DNA of 64,000 nucleotides. Source: MFD04716-140 sp963703125. Its GTDB lineage: Bacteria; Bacteroidota; Bacteroidia; Flavobacteriales; Flavobacteriaceae. The stretch spans positions 372,001 through 436,000 of the forward strand of contig OY969790.1 of assembly GCA_963703125.1 (NCBI GenBank), written 5' to 3'. Under the pieces are notes generated by a model, which made no database searches, was not told the DNA's origin, and saw only the letters and a list, made by a program, of their open reading frames with translations. Position 1 is the first letter of the stretch. Every line of letters starts with the position of its first letter. Shown here piece by piece: positions 19,898-27,194 of this stretch. The position numbers and the translations under genes are program-made.

Positions 19898-20036
19898 TTT
19901 TACCAGAGGCTCCACACTTATTTGTTACGGAAGAAAGGTGCATTGCCAAGGAAAACTTTAAAATAAATAGGTAGGTTTTCATAGCATATAGGCCAATTTG
20001 GCCGTATAAAGATGTATTTTACGTTTATATAAACAA

Positions 20037-20060
20037 GTTATAGCGCATTAAAAAAAACGA
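20037..20060 (+). repeat. Cassette-boundary motif 1
   Basis: GTTATAGCGCATTAAAAAAA aligns with the strings that start each following gene block: GTTGTGTGTAATGCGAAAAA at 20751, GTTGTGGGCAATGTGAAAAA at 22013 and GTTGTGTGCCACCTGAAAAA at 25945. It marks where the ordinary chromosome gives way to the AT-richer island. A short palindrome (GGCCAATTTGGCC, 19991-20003) lies just upstream. The role as a recombination site is inference. Confidence 0.4.
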
Positions 20061-20074
20061 CCGTATAAACAATA

Positions 20075-20695
20075 ATGACAACTTTGGGAAACATAGAAAA
20101 ACTCATTTTGACTACAAAAATCAATGACAAAGTTGTTGACAGCTCAACCATTATGGACGAAAAAACTAAAGAAGCTTTTAAGTACTTATCAAAATACACA
20201 AGAGACCTTTTACAAAAAGAACCTAAGATGAATTCATACGGACTGAACTCATTAAAAAGTGGGCTTTTGACATATTGGAATGAGAGCATAAACCCAGACA
20301 CTGAAATTTTTTGGACAGAATTAAAAGATAGTGGAGTTGACTATGAAAGAAAAGAACCTTTGAGATTTGCGTTAGAAAAAAAACGGTTTAGAAAAGTTGA
20401 ACAAGGAATTGATGCACGAAATCATTGGAAAGGATTAAAAAAACTGACAGAAGTTCAACAACGCTTGTCTAAAACGGAAATTGAAGAAATTGATGACATA
20501 ATTTTAAAAGACGAAAAACAAAGAATTGAGCTTTTGAAAAAGTGTTTAAGAAAAAAAGAAATTCCACAGACACAATATTTGAAATTTGGAGAATGTATGG
20601 CTTATGCAAACAATTGCCGACTTTGGGATAGGTATTTTAAGCAGTCGGAAGTGGACGAACTTTATGACATTTGGAAAAATTTTAAAAGTAAATAA
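20075..20695 (+). CDS. Hypothetical protein, AT-rich accessory gene
   Basis: 206 residues, no signal peptide and no membrane segment. The sequence is lysine- and glutamate-rich and mostly helical in appearance, with no domain that I recognise. It has its own boundary motif 38 bases upstream and another 56 bases downstream, and its codons are visibly AT-richer than those of the peptidase block before it. It is best described as a single-gene cassette of unknown function. Confidence 0.65.
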   Translation: MTTLGNIEKLILTTKINDKVVDSSTIMDEKTKEAFKYLSKYTRDLLQKEPKMNSYGLNSLKSGLLTYWNESINPDTEIFWTELKDSGVDYERKEPLRFALEKKRFRKVEQGIDARNHWKGLKKLTEVQQRLSKTEIEEIDDIILKDEKQRIELLKKCLRKKEIPQTQYLKFGECMAYANNCRLWDRYFKQSEVDELYDIWKNFKSK

Positions 20696-20713
20696 CTGAA
20701 AGACATATAAAAA

Positions 20714-20771
20714 CGCCCTATAACAGCCAAACCAAATTGCCCATCGGGTCGTTGTGTGTAATGCGAAAAAA
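20714..20771 (+). repeat. Cassette-boundary motif 2 (short form)
   Basis: CGCCCTATAAC at 20714-20724 and GTTGTGTGT at 20751-20759 form an imperfect inverted pair with about 26 bases between, which then run into AATGCGAAAAAA. This has the same right-hand end as the three long repeat elements further on, but lacks their ~230-bp body. The arrangement resembles an attC-like folded site. The core is not a canonical GTTRRRY. Confidence 0.4.
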
Positions 20772-20790
20772 TCCGTATTAGAATAGATAA

Positions 20791-21693
20791 ATGATGAAGA
20801 ATATTTTATTTACTTGCTTGTTTTTACAGCTATCCTTTCAGAGTTTACTGTTTGGACAAAGCATCGACAAACATAAAATTAAAGTGAATGATGAATCTTT
20901 TACTTATTATGTAATGCAACCAAAATTAGAGGTTAGTGGAATTCTTATACTTCTGAAAGGTTACGGAGAAAAACCAAAAAGTATTTTTGACAAAACAAGC
21001 CTTCCACATTTATTGGCGGAAAAAGGATTTTTAACTATTGTGCCTGAATTAAATAACTCGTTGTTTGCAGACCAAATAACAATTAACGAACTAAACAAAA
21101 TCTATAAAATCATCAGTCAGAAATATGATGTTTCTAATCTTGTAATTGGTGGTTTCTCATCGGGTGGTGCTATTGGAATTGGATACGCTGAATATTTATT
21201 ATCAAATGATACTTCGACTAAATTAAAGGGAGTTTTTGCAATTGATCCACCTCTTGATTTAATACGTCTGTACGCTTCTTCAGAAAACAAAATAAATTAC
21301 GAATGTCAAGGCTTAATTAAGAAAGAAGGTTATTCAATTAAGCAAGAATTGGAGAATTCTTTAGGAGGTTCACCCGAAACAAAACCTGACCAATATTTAT
21401 TGCATTCTTCTTATTCCGAAAATGATAGTAATGGTGGAAACGCAAAATATTTAAAAAATATTCCAATAAGATTATACACCGAACCTGATTTGGAATTTGT
21501 TAGAAAGACTTATTGTACAGAATTACAATTTGAAGATATAAACGCAATTGATTTGCAAAGGTTGCATAAATACCTTTTGGAAATTGGCAATAAAAACGCT
21601 GAATACATAACTACTAAAGGTAAAGGTTTTCATAGTTGGAATATCCTTGATGCATCTGATTGTGCTGAATGGATAAACCGAATTGTCAATTAA
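20791..21693 (+). CDS. Exported alpha/beta-hydrolase-like protein
   Basis: 300 residues with a clear signal peptide (cleavage near LLFGQS). VIGGFSSGGAIGIGYAE has the GxSxG nucleophile elbow of alpha/beta hydrolases, and AIDPPLDL and the late GKGFHSWN would supply the acid and histidine. Substrate is unknown; the fold suggests an esterase or dienelactone-hydrolase-like enzyme. It is alone between boundary motif 2 and repeat element 1. Its intrinsic terminator is part of that repeat. Confidence 0.72.
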   Translation: MMKNILFTCLFLQLSFQSLLFGQSIDKHKIKVNDESFTYYVMQPKLEVSGILILLKGYGEKPKSIFDKTSLPHLLAEKGFLTIVPELNNSLFADQITINELNKIYKIISQKYDVSNLVIGGFSSGGAIGIGYAEYLLSNDTSTKLKGVFAIDPPLDLIRLYASSENKINYECQGLIKKEGYSIKQELENSLGGSPETKPDQYLLHSSYSENDSNGGNAKYLKNIPIRLYTEPDLEFVRKTYCTELQFEDINAIDLQRLHKYLLEIGNKNAEYITTKGKGFHSWNILDASDCAEWINRIVN

Positions 21694-21778
21694 AATAAAA
21701 TCGGAATGGAAAAGCACTACACACAACAATGGTAACCGTTGCACAAGTCTCTGATCGGGCATATAATGGATTAACATG

Positions 21779-22021
21779 AGCCCTTCTGCGGGGCTTTTTT
21801 CTTATCCGTTCAGAATTGGAAGGTCAAATTTCGAGGTGTTATCGAAGGAACGGACAGGTATTGAAGGACACTTTTAAGTGTTAGCTGTCCCGCTTCGCAG
21901 CCTCCTTGGCGAACCATGGCAAGGGATTTCTAGGAAGTCCACATTCCCTTCCCACGGTTGAAAGGACTTTGCCATATTTCCATAAAAATTCGCGGACTTC
22001 ACATAGCGCGGCGTTGTGGGC
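21779..22021 (+). repeat. Structured ~250-bp island repeat, copy 1
   Basis: Begins with an intrinsic terminator (AGCCC-loop-GGGCT and six Ts, 21779-21801). It then carries sequence nearly identical to copies at 24423 and 25698, including ATCCGTTCAGAATTGGAA, the palindrome ACACTTTTAAGTGT, a long hairpin starting AACCATGGCAAGGGA, and the conserved end GCGGCGTTGTGGGCAA. Outside it, ACACACAAC at 21721 pairs with the terminal GTTGTGGG. No protein is plausible inside: open frames through it are not conserved between copies. Confidence 0.8.
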
Positions 22022-22034
22022 AATGTGAAAAAAC

Positions 22035-22412
22035 CTACGAACAGTCATTACAAACTCCAGTCAGAACACAATTTGCATTTTGAACTTCATAGCCATTAGG
22101 AACTGAATATTCAACAGGAACTTGTAGGCATTCAATCGTATCACACGACAAACACCGAAAATGAAAATGATGTTGAATTACGGCTTGTGGATTTTCACAT
22201 TTTTTGCAAATGGCAAAATACTGTTTTCCGTCTTCTGCAACTATTTTATGGACTATACCATCCTCACTAAACCTATTCAATACTCTATAAATTGTAGCTC
22301 TATTGATTTCAATATCCAGCTGCCTTTCAATAGCGTCTTGACTTAACGCCTTTCTTGAATTTAATAGTAAATTCAGTACTGCTTCTTTTGTAGGTGTATT
22401 TCTTCGATTCAT
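22035..22412 (-). CDS. Fur-family metal- or redox-responsive regulator
   Basis: 125 residues. The N-terminal winged helix (TKEAVLNLLL, then NRATIYRVLNRFSEDGIV) and the C-terminal dimer/metal domain (HHFHFRCLSC, a closing CNDC) are those of the Fur/Zur/PerR group. Both CxxC pairs that hold structural zinc are present. It is slightly short for the family, as compact Bacteroidetes members are. It is transcribed away from the oxidoreductase operon, and a palindromic site overlaps both promoters, so control of that operon is likely. Which metal or oxidant is sensed cannot be read. Confidence 0.85.
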   Translation of the reverse strand: MNRRNTPTKEAVLNLLLNSRKALSQDAIERQLDIEINRATIYRVLNRFSEDGIVHKIVAEDGKQYFAICKKCENPQAVIQHHFHFRCLSCDTIECLQVPVEYSVPNGYEVQNANCVLTGVCNDCS

Positions 22413-22416
22413 ACTT

Positions 22417-22468
22417 TATTGCGAACAAGTTGCAATAATACAAAAAGATTGTATATTTGTCAAAAATA
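22417..22468. promoter_or_regulatory. Divergent fur / oxidoreductase promoter with Fur-box-like palindrome
   Basis: Rightward, TTG (22430-22432), a 19-base spacer and TATATTTG (22452-22459) match the Bacteroidetes promoter consensus. Leftward, TATTTTTG on the minus strand (22461-22468) is a -7 candidate for the fur gene. The palindrome TATTGC-N9-GCAATA (22417-22437) overlaps the rightward -33 box and the start of fur, and TGCGA-N5-TCGCA (22473-22487) lies further on. Position and symmetry suggest binding by the adjacent Fur-family protein. Confidence 0.5.
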
Positions 22469-22503
22469 CTATTGCGACATTTTCGCATTTAAGAAATAAA
22501 TCA

Positions 22504-22599
22504 ATGACAAGAAGATAGATAATAAAACTATTTGGAGTATCAGGTTTTGTTCTTACACTACCTAGACCATTAACTCTTTTTGCTCAACACAATAACAAT
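22504..22599 (+). other. In-frame Tat-like signal peptide cut by a TAG stop, upstream of the oxidoreductase
   Basis: An ATG at 22504 is in frame with the oxidoreductase and reads MTRR-stop-IIKLFGVSGF, then a hydrophobic stretch ending LTLFAQ and directly MDKNEFEV. The twin arginines, the following hydrophobic segment and the AxQ-like end resemble a Tat or lipoprotein-type leader. Only codon 5 (TAG) breaks it. The downstream ATG at 22600 gives a complete enzyme, so translation probably starts there now. Confidence 0.45.
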
Positions 22600-23505
22600 A
22601 TGGATAAGAATGAATTTGAAGTAATCATGATAGGCGGAAGCTATGCAGGACTTTCAACAGCAATGACTCTAGGGCGTTCACTACGCAAGACATTGGTAAT
22701 TGACACAGGAAAACCGTGTAATCGTCAAACACCACATTCGCATAATTTTCTGACCCAAGATGGAAGTACACCAAAAGAAATTTCTGAATTAGCTAAAAGT
22801 CAAGTAACAAAATACGATAGTGTCAAATTTTATGATGGACTTGCAGTTAATGGAAAGCGAATTGGTAAAGGTTTTGAAATCACTACTTCAACAGGAGATA
22901 TTTTCACAGCAAAGAAATTGGTTTTGGCAACAGGAATTAAAGACCTAATGCCAGATATAAAAGGGTTTTCAGAATGTTGGGGGATTTCTGTGGTGCATTG
23001 CCCATATTGTCACGGATACGAAATAAGAAATAAGAAAACTGCCATTATTGCTAATGGGGAAAGGGCGTTTCACCTTGCTTCTTTAGTGAATAATTTAACC
23101 AAAGAAATCACGATAATAACTTCATGGGAAAAAGACTTGGATGAAAACCAACTCGAAAAGTTAAAACAACACGATATTCAAGTCATTGAAAAAGAAATTT
23201 CTATAATAGAACATCAAAATGGGCAATTAGAAAAATTTGTATTTAAAGATGGCAGTACGGAAAACTTTGATTGCGCTTATGCTTCTATTCCATTTGAGCA
23301 AAATTCAACTATACCTAAAAAGCTAGGTTGTGAAATCACGGAAAACGGACACATTAAAGTGGATTTTATGCAGAAAACCACAGAAGAAGGCATATTTGCT
23401 TGTGGTGACAACAGTACAATGATGCGTTCCGTATCAATGGCAGTTAGTAGTGGAACGATAACAGGTGCAATGGTAAATCACGAATTGACACAAGAAATTT
23501 TTTGA
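22600..23505 (+). CDS. FAD/NAD(P)-dependent oxidoreductase, thioredoxin-reductase-like
   Basis: 301 residues. IGGSYAGLSTAMTLGRSL is the FAD dinucleotide-binding motif, CPYC in VVHCPYCHGYEI is the redox pair at the thioredoxin reductase position, and GIFACGDNSTMMRSV closes the FAD site. The NADPH-domain glycine motif is degenerate (KTAIIANGERAFHLAS). The family reduces disulfides or small substrates with NAD(P)H; its partner here is unknown. The next gene starts two bases after its stop. Divergent from a Fur-family regulator, with a shared control region. Confidence 0.88.
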   Translation: MDKNEFEVIMIGGSYAGLSTAMTLGRSLRKTLVIDTGKPCNRQTPHSHNFLTQDGSTPKEISELAKSQVTKYDSVKFYDGLAVNGKRIGKGFEITTSTGDIFTAKKLVLATGIKDLMPDIKGFSECWGISVVHCPYCHGYEIRNKKTAIIANGERAFHLASLVNNLTKEITIITSWEKDLDENQLEKLKQHDIQVIEKEISIIEHQNGQLEKFVFKDGSTENFDCAYASIPFEQNSTIPKKLGCEITENGHIKVDFMQKTTEEGIFACGDNSTMMRSVSMAVSSGTITGAMVNHELTQEIF

Positions 23506-23506
23506 T

Positions 23507-23752
23507 ATGGTAGAAGTATCTATGACCAACGTAAAATCAGAAATTCTATCAACAGAAATACTACAATTTTTGGAAAAGGAATATCAACCGCTAAAATTCA
23601 ATTTTGACTTGGAGGATTTCAACAAACCATATCCTTGTGGTCATTCGATTTTAAGAATTGAGGGAAAAGTAATTGATACAAATTCAATAACTCTACAACT
23701 AAAAAGTAAAGGAATTGAATGTGAATTATTAAAAGATAAAATTTGTGTGTAG
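23507..23752 (+). CDS. Small hypothetical protein between oxidoreductase and methyltransferase
   Basis: 81 residues from 23507 (76 if started at the ATG at 23522). No signal, no membrane segment. It contains three cysteines, one in PYPCGHSILRIEG and two near the C-terminus (GIECELLKDKICV). It follows the oxidoreductase by one base, and its stop is one base before the methyltransferase ATG, so the three genes form one operon. The cysteines and the redox neighbour suggest a thiol or metal role, but I do not recognise the family. Confidence 0.6.
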   Translation: MVEVSMTNVKSEILSTEILQFLEKEYQPLKFNFDLEDFNKPYPCGHSILRIEGKVIDTNSITLQLKSKGIECELLKDKICV

Positions 23753-23753
23753 T

Positions 23754-24356
23754 ATGACAGAATTTTGGGAAACAGCTTTTAACGAAAAGCAAAAAATGTG
23801 GGGAATAAAACCTGCAAAATCTGCTGAAATAACAATGAACTTCTTTGTGGAAAAATCTGCAAAAAACATTCTAATTCCAGGAATTGGCTATGGACGAAAT
23901 GCACAACCATTTATCGAAAACGAAATTGAAGTCACAGGAATTGAGCTTTCAAAAACTGCCATTGAACTTGCCAAAAAACATTATGGGAATAAAATAACCA
24001 TTTTTCACGGCTCTGTAACCAAAATGCCTTTCGACGATAAAAAATATGACGGAATTTTTTGTTATGCTCTTATTCATTTATTGGACAGCGAAGAAAGAAA
24101 AAAACTGATTCAAGACTGCTACAACCAATTGACAGAAAATGGATTTATGATTTTTACCGCCATAACCAAAAATGCACCGCAATTTGGAAAGGGCGAATTG
24201 ATAAGTAAAGACCGTTACGAAATTCATAAAGGAGCAAAAATATTTTACTACGACCGAGAATCAGTAAAAACAGAATTTGAGAAATACGGACTTTTTGAAA
24301 TTACGGAAGTGGACGAAAATCAGCCAATGTATCTGATTAAGTGCAAAAAGGAATAA
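23754..24356 (+). CDS. Class I SAM-dependent methyltransferase
   Basis: 200 residues from the ATG at 23754. A GTG at 23745 is in frame but overlaps the upstream gene. Motif I is NILIPGIGYGRNAQPF (SAM binding), followed by VTGIELSKTAIELAKKHY (acidic residue that binds the ribose), MPFDDKKYDGIFCYALIHLL and NGFMIFTAITKN. This is the Rossmann methyltransferase fold, similar to tellurite/thiopurine-type enzymes such as TehB. Together with a redox enzyme and a Fur-type regulator, detoxification of a metalloid or thiol is possible; that is inference. Confidence 0.85.
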   Translation: MTEFWETAFNEKQKMWGIKPAKSAEITMNFFVEKSAKNILIPGIGYGRNAQPFIENEIEVTGIELSKTAIELAKKHYGNKITIFHGSVTKMPFDDKKYDGIFCYALIHLLDSEERKKLIQDCYNQLTENGFMIFTAITKNAPQFGKGELISKDRYEIHKGAKIFYYDRESVKTEFEKYGLFEITEVDENQPMYLIKCKKE

Positions 24357-24422
24357 AAACACTGCCCACAATAACGATAATCGTTAAACAAGCCCATAAA
24401 ACCGAAAATATAGATCGATATA

Positions 24423-24676
24423 AGCCCTTTTGCGGGGCTTTTTTCTTATCCGTTCAGAATTGGAAAGGCAAATTTCGAAGCGTTATCGAAGGAACGAACA
24501 GGTATTGAAGGACACTTTTAAGTGTTTTTTCCAAGGCAAGCTGTCCCGCTCCGCGGCCTCCTTCGCGAACCATGGCAAGGGATTATGGGAAGTCCACATT
24601 CCCTTCCCATGGTTGAAAGGATTTTGCTATATTTCCATAAAAATGCGCGGACTTCACATAGTGCGGCGTTGTCGGC
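24423..24676 (+). repeat. Structured ~250-bp island repeat, copy 2
   Basis: Terminator hairpin at 24423-24445 closes the methyltransferase operon. The body contains the arms AACCATGGCAAGGGA (24568-24582) and TCCCTTCCCATGGTT (24600-24614), which pair at 14 of 15 positions around a 17-base loop, and the palindrome ACACTTTTAAGTGT. It ends GTGCGGCGTTGTCGGC at 24676. Copies 2 and 3 also share about 30 bases upstream of the terminator (from AGCCCATAAAACCG, 24391). CCCACAAT at 24364 pairs with the terminal TTGT. Confidence 0.8.
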
Positions 24677-24710
24677 AACGGCCGGAGACGAGTTATATTA
24701 AAAGACTACA

Positions 24711-25622
24711 ATGAGAACACGCATTCTTTTGACATTTACCATAGTGCTTTTGTTGACCTCTTGCACGAGAGGCAAGAAAGCAGACAATGAATATCTGCCC
24801 TTTGAGAAGCACATTAAGTTTAATCACTTATTCATAGTCGTTGACGATTCGACATACAAATACTTATCTGACAGCTTAGACTTAATTAAGGAGTTTTCAA
24901 GTTTCGAGGAAAGCAGCACCAAGACTGATACAGAATCATGGTCTGGAAAATATCTATATGGGAAAAATCACTACTTAGAAATATTTCGACCCGCTGGTTA
25001 TGACGGAGCAAAGATGGGTGATTTCGGAATGGGCTTTATGCCCAACAAACTTGGGACAATAGATTCTCTTTACAAACATTGGACATTGACGCTTGATTCA
25101 GTTGACCGAACAGAAAGGAGTGTCATAGAGAATGGAACGACATTGCCTTGGTTTACATCTTTATCTATTCCGACAAAAGACACATTAAAAATTAGTATTT
25201 GGTTGATGGAAAATGAAAGGGAAGAAATGTTCAATGCTGGTTTCAAGGACGGTGACTTAAAGAATGAAATTGAATTTTGGGACTACGTGAGATATAGTCG
25301 TGCTAAGGAGACATCGACTAACCCCGACTCAATAAAGTATAACAAATTGTTTGACCGAGTGAATAGTATGAAATTGAGTTTATCAAAACGAGAATTGGAC
25401 TACTTAAAAAGTAATCTCTTAGACTTAGGTTTCATAGAAAGTCGAAATGGATTTCATGGAAATGACGTTGACATCGAATATGAAATCACAGAGGCTGACC
25501 ATTTCATCTTAAAACAAGTTGACTTTCAATTAACAAAGGCTATGGCCGACAAGGAAGTGGAGCTGAATCGACTCACAATTAAAATGACGGGGGACAAAGC
25601 TTCATTCTTGTTTAAATATTGA
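24711..25622 (+). CDS. Lipoprotein, DUF5829-like
   Basis: 303 residues. A type II signal peptide is evident: a short positive start, a hydrophobic stretch and the lipobox LLTSC (cysteine at about residue 18). The N-terminal segment NHLFIVVDDSTYKYLSDS with later ESWSGKYLYGKNHYLEIFRP resembles the DUF5829 group, which looks distantly glyoxalase-like. This assignment is from memory of the pattern and is moderate. The C-terminal third has no recognised domain. It is a single-gene block between repeat copies 2 and 3. Confidence 0.68.
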   Translation: MRTRILLTFTIVLLLTSCTRGKKADNEYLPFEKHIKFNHLFIVVDDSTYKYLSDSLDLIKEFSSFEESSTKTDTESWSGKYLYGKNHYLEIFRPAGYDGAKMGDFGMGFMPNKLGTIDSLYKHWTLTLDSVDRTERSVIENGTTLPWFTSLSIPTKDTLKISIWLMENEREEMFNAGFKDGDLKNEIEFWDYVRYSRAKETSTNPDSIKYNKLFDRVNSMKLSLSKRELDYLKSNLLDLGFIESRNGFHGNDVDIEYEITEADHFILKQVDFQLTKAMADKEVELNRLTIKMTGDKASFLFKY

Positions 25623-25697
25623 GTATAAAAAGGCCGCAGCCCACAACAAAAGTAATCGTTGCGCAAGCCCATAAAACCGAAAATATAGGTCGATATA

Positions 25698-25953
25698 AGC
25701 CCTTTTCCTAGGGCTTTTTCTTGTCTGTTCAGAATTGGAAAGGCAAATTTCGAGGCGTTATCGAAGGACCGAACAGGTGTTGAAGGACACTTTTAAGTGT
25801 TGTTTCCAAGGCAAGCTGTCCCGCCCGCGCGGCCTCCTTGGCGAACCATGGCAAGGGACCGAAGGGAAAGCCAACATTCCTTCCCATGGTTGAAAGGATT
25901 TTGCTATATTTCCATAAAAATGAGCGGACTTCACATAGCGCGGCGTTGTGTGC
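25698..25953 (+). repeat. Structured ~250-bp island repeat, copy 3
   Basis: Same order as copies 1 and 2: terminator (AGCCC...GGGCT, 25698-25720), GTTCAGAATTGGAAAGGC, ACACTTTTAAGTGT, the AACCATGG hairpin, and the end GCGGCGTTGTGTGC at 25953. GCCCACAACA at 25638 pairs with the terminal TTGTGTGC. The loop of the hairpin is different from the other copies (GGGAAAGCC in place of TTATGGGAAGTCC), whereas the arms are kept. Confidence 0.8.
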
Positions 25954-25969
25954 CACCTGAAAAAAACGA

Positions 25970-26839
25970 ATGACTAACGAACAAACTGCAATACGAACAA
26001 CTTATTTCAGCATAATTGGAAATACTGCTTTAGCCTTGGTAAAAGGACTTGCGGGATTTTTTGGAAATTCTTACGCATTAATTGCAGACGCGATTGAATC
26101 GACCACAGATATTTTTGCATCATTTTTAGTTTTATTAGGGTTTAAATATGCAAAACGACCAGCAGACGAAAACCATCCTTACGGACACGGAAAAATTGAA
26201 CCATTAATTACATTTGCAGTTGCTGCTTTTCTTGTTGTTTCTGCTACAATAATTGCTTACGAAAGTATTCAAAACATTCAAACACCACATAAAATACCGA
26301 AATCTTGGACTTTAATTGTTTTGGGCCTAATAATAATTTGGAAAGAAATTTCATTTCAAATAGTAATTAAGAAAAGTAAACAAACCAATAGTTCATCTCT
26401 TAAAGCGGATGCTTGGCATCATAGAAGTGATGCAATAACTTCGATAATGGCTTTTATTGGAATTTCAATAGCCATAATTTTTGGAAAAGGCTATGAAACT
26501 GCTGATGATTGGGCAGCCTTATTTGCTTCTGCATTTATTTTATATAATGGCTACTTAATTTTAAGACCTGCTTTAGGAGAAGTTATGGATGAACAACTTT
26601 ATGACGACCTTATAGTTGAAATAAGAGTAAAGTCAAAGGAAGTTCAAGGTGTTTTAGGGACAGAAAAATGTTTTATCCGAAAAGCTGGAATGAAATATCA
26701 TGTAGATTTGCACGTCATTGTTGACAGTGAAATTTCTGTAAAAGTCGGACACGACATTGCCCATAAATTAAAAGACCATTTACGAAATGCAATACCGAAT
26801 TTAGGTCATGTACTGATTCATATTGAACCAAATGAATAA
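25970..26839 (+). CDS. Cation diffusion facilitator (CDF) family transporter
   Basis: 289 residues with six predicted membrane segments. The metal site reads ALIADAIESTTD in TM2 and DAWHHRSDAITS in TM5; the latter is the HxxxD half of the classic CDF zinc site, while the TM2 half has D and E/D rather than HxxxD. HPYGHGKIEPL is the characteristic cytoplasmic loop. The C-terminal domain (about 205-289, with KYHVDLHVIVD) is the metal-sensing fold. It exports divalent metal by proton exchange. Alone in its block, 16 bases after repeat copy 3. Confidence 0.9.
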   Translation: MTNEQTAIRTTYFSIIGNTALALVKGLAGFFGNSYALIADAIESTTDIFASFLVLLGFKYAKRPADENHPYGHGKIEPLITFAVAAFLVVSATIIAYESIQNIQTPHKIPKSWTLIVLGLIIIWKEISFQIVIKKSKQTNSSSLKADAWHHRSDAITSIMAFIGISIAIIFGKGYETADDWAALFASAFILYNGYLILRPALGEVMDEQLYDDLIVEIRVKSKEVQGVLGTEKCFIRKAGMKYHVDLHVIVDSEISVKVGHDIAHKLKDHLRNAIPNLGHVLIHIEPNE

Positions 26840-27194
26840 AAAAGCAGCACACAACTTTGGCCGTGTCTAATACTTTCTAAACCGATGAGTATGAAATTAA
26901 ATTTATTATCAAATCGGAAAGTGAAGTTTTTTAAATACCACACTGTACATAGCGGAAACTGTAGTTCAAAAGCTGTTATTAACCGAAAAATTGAAGAAGC
27001 AAAAGAAATAGTTGAAATCATTTAGAAAGAAAAAAAATGAAAGCTACACCGTTTAAAAATAATTAACTGATTATCTACTTTTTAGAAAACCCTGCGGATT
27101 TTCAGTTTGGTGTACTTGCAAAGTTTAGTGCTAAACTACGCAACTACTCATAGCCGAGAGGTTGAAAGAAAAAAATTACTATAAAAATAATTAT
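26840..27194. other. Gene-free stretch at the right end of the island
   Basis: Starts with GCAGCACACAAC, the same kind of left boundary seen after the other island genes, but no ~250-bp repeat body follows. A 41-codon open frame at 26885-27010 has no recognisable homology and is not called. At about 27122 there is a palindrome, GTTTAGTGCTAAAC. The AT-rich character fades before the next gene, so this is taken as the right edge of the island. Confidence 0.4.

Noticed and set aside
24430..24714. 94-codon open frame through island repeat copy 2
   Set aside because: The frame is not kept in copies 1 and 3, while the hairpin arms are. It has no recognisable protein features.
25729..25956. Minus-strand 75-codon open frame in island repeat copy 3
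   Set aside because: Same reason: a chance frame across the structured repeat, not conserved in the other copies.
20037..26850. Calling the island a canonical integron
   Set aside because: Boundary cores read GTTGTGNG or GTTATAG rather than GTTRRRY, and no IntI-type integrase is present in the window. Only the analogy is kept.
26885..27010. 41-codon lysine-rich open frame at the right edge of the island
   Set aside because: Too short, with no recognised family. Could be a remnant but cannot be supported.
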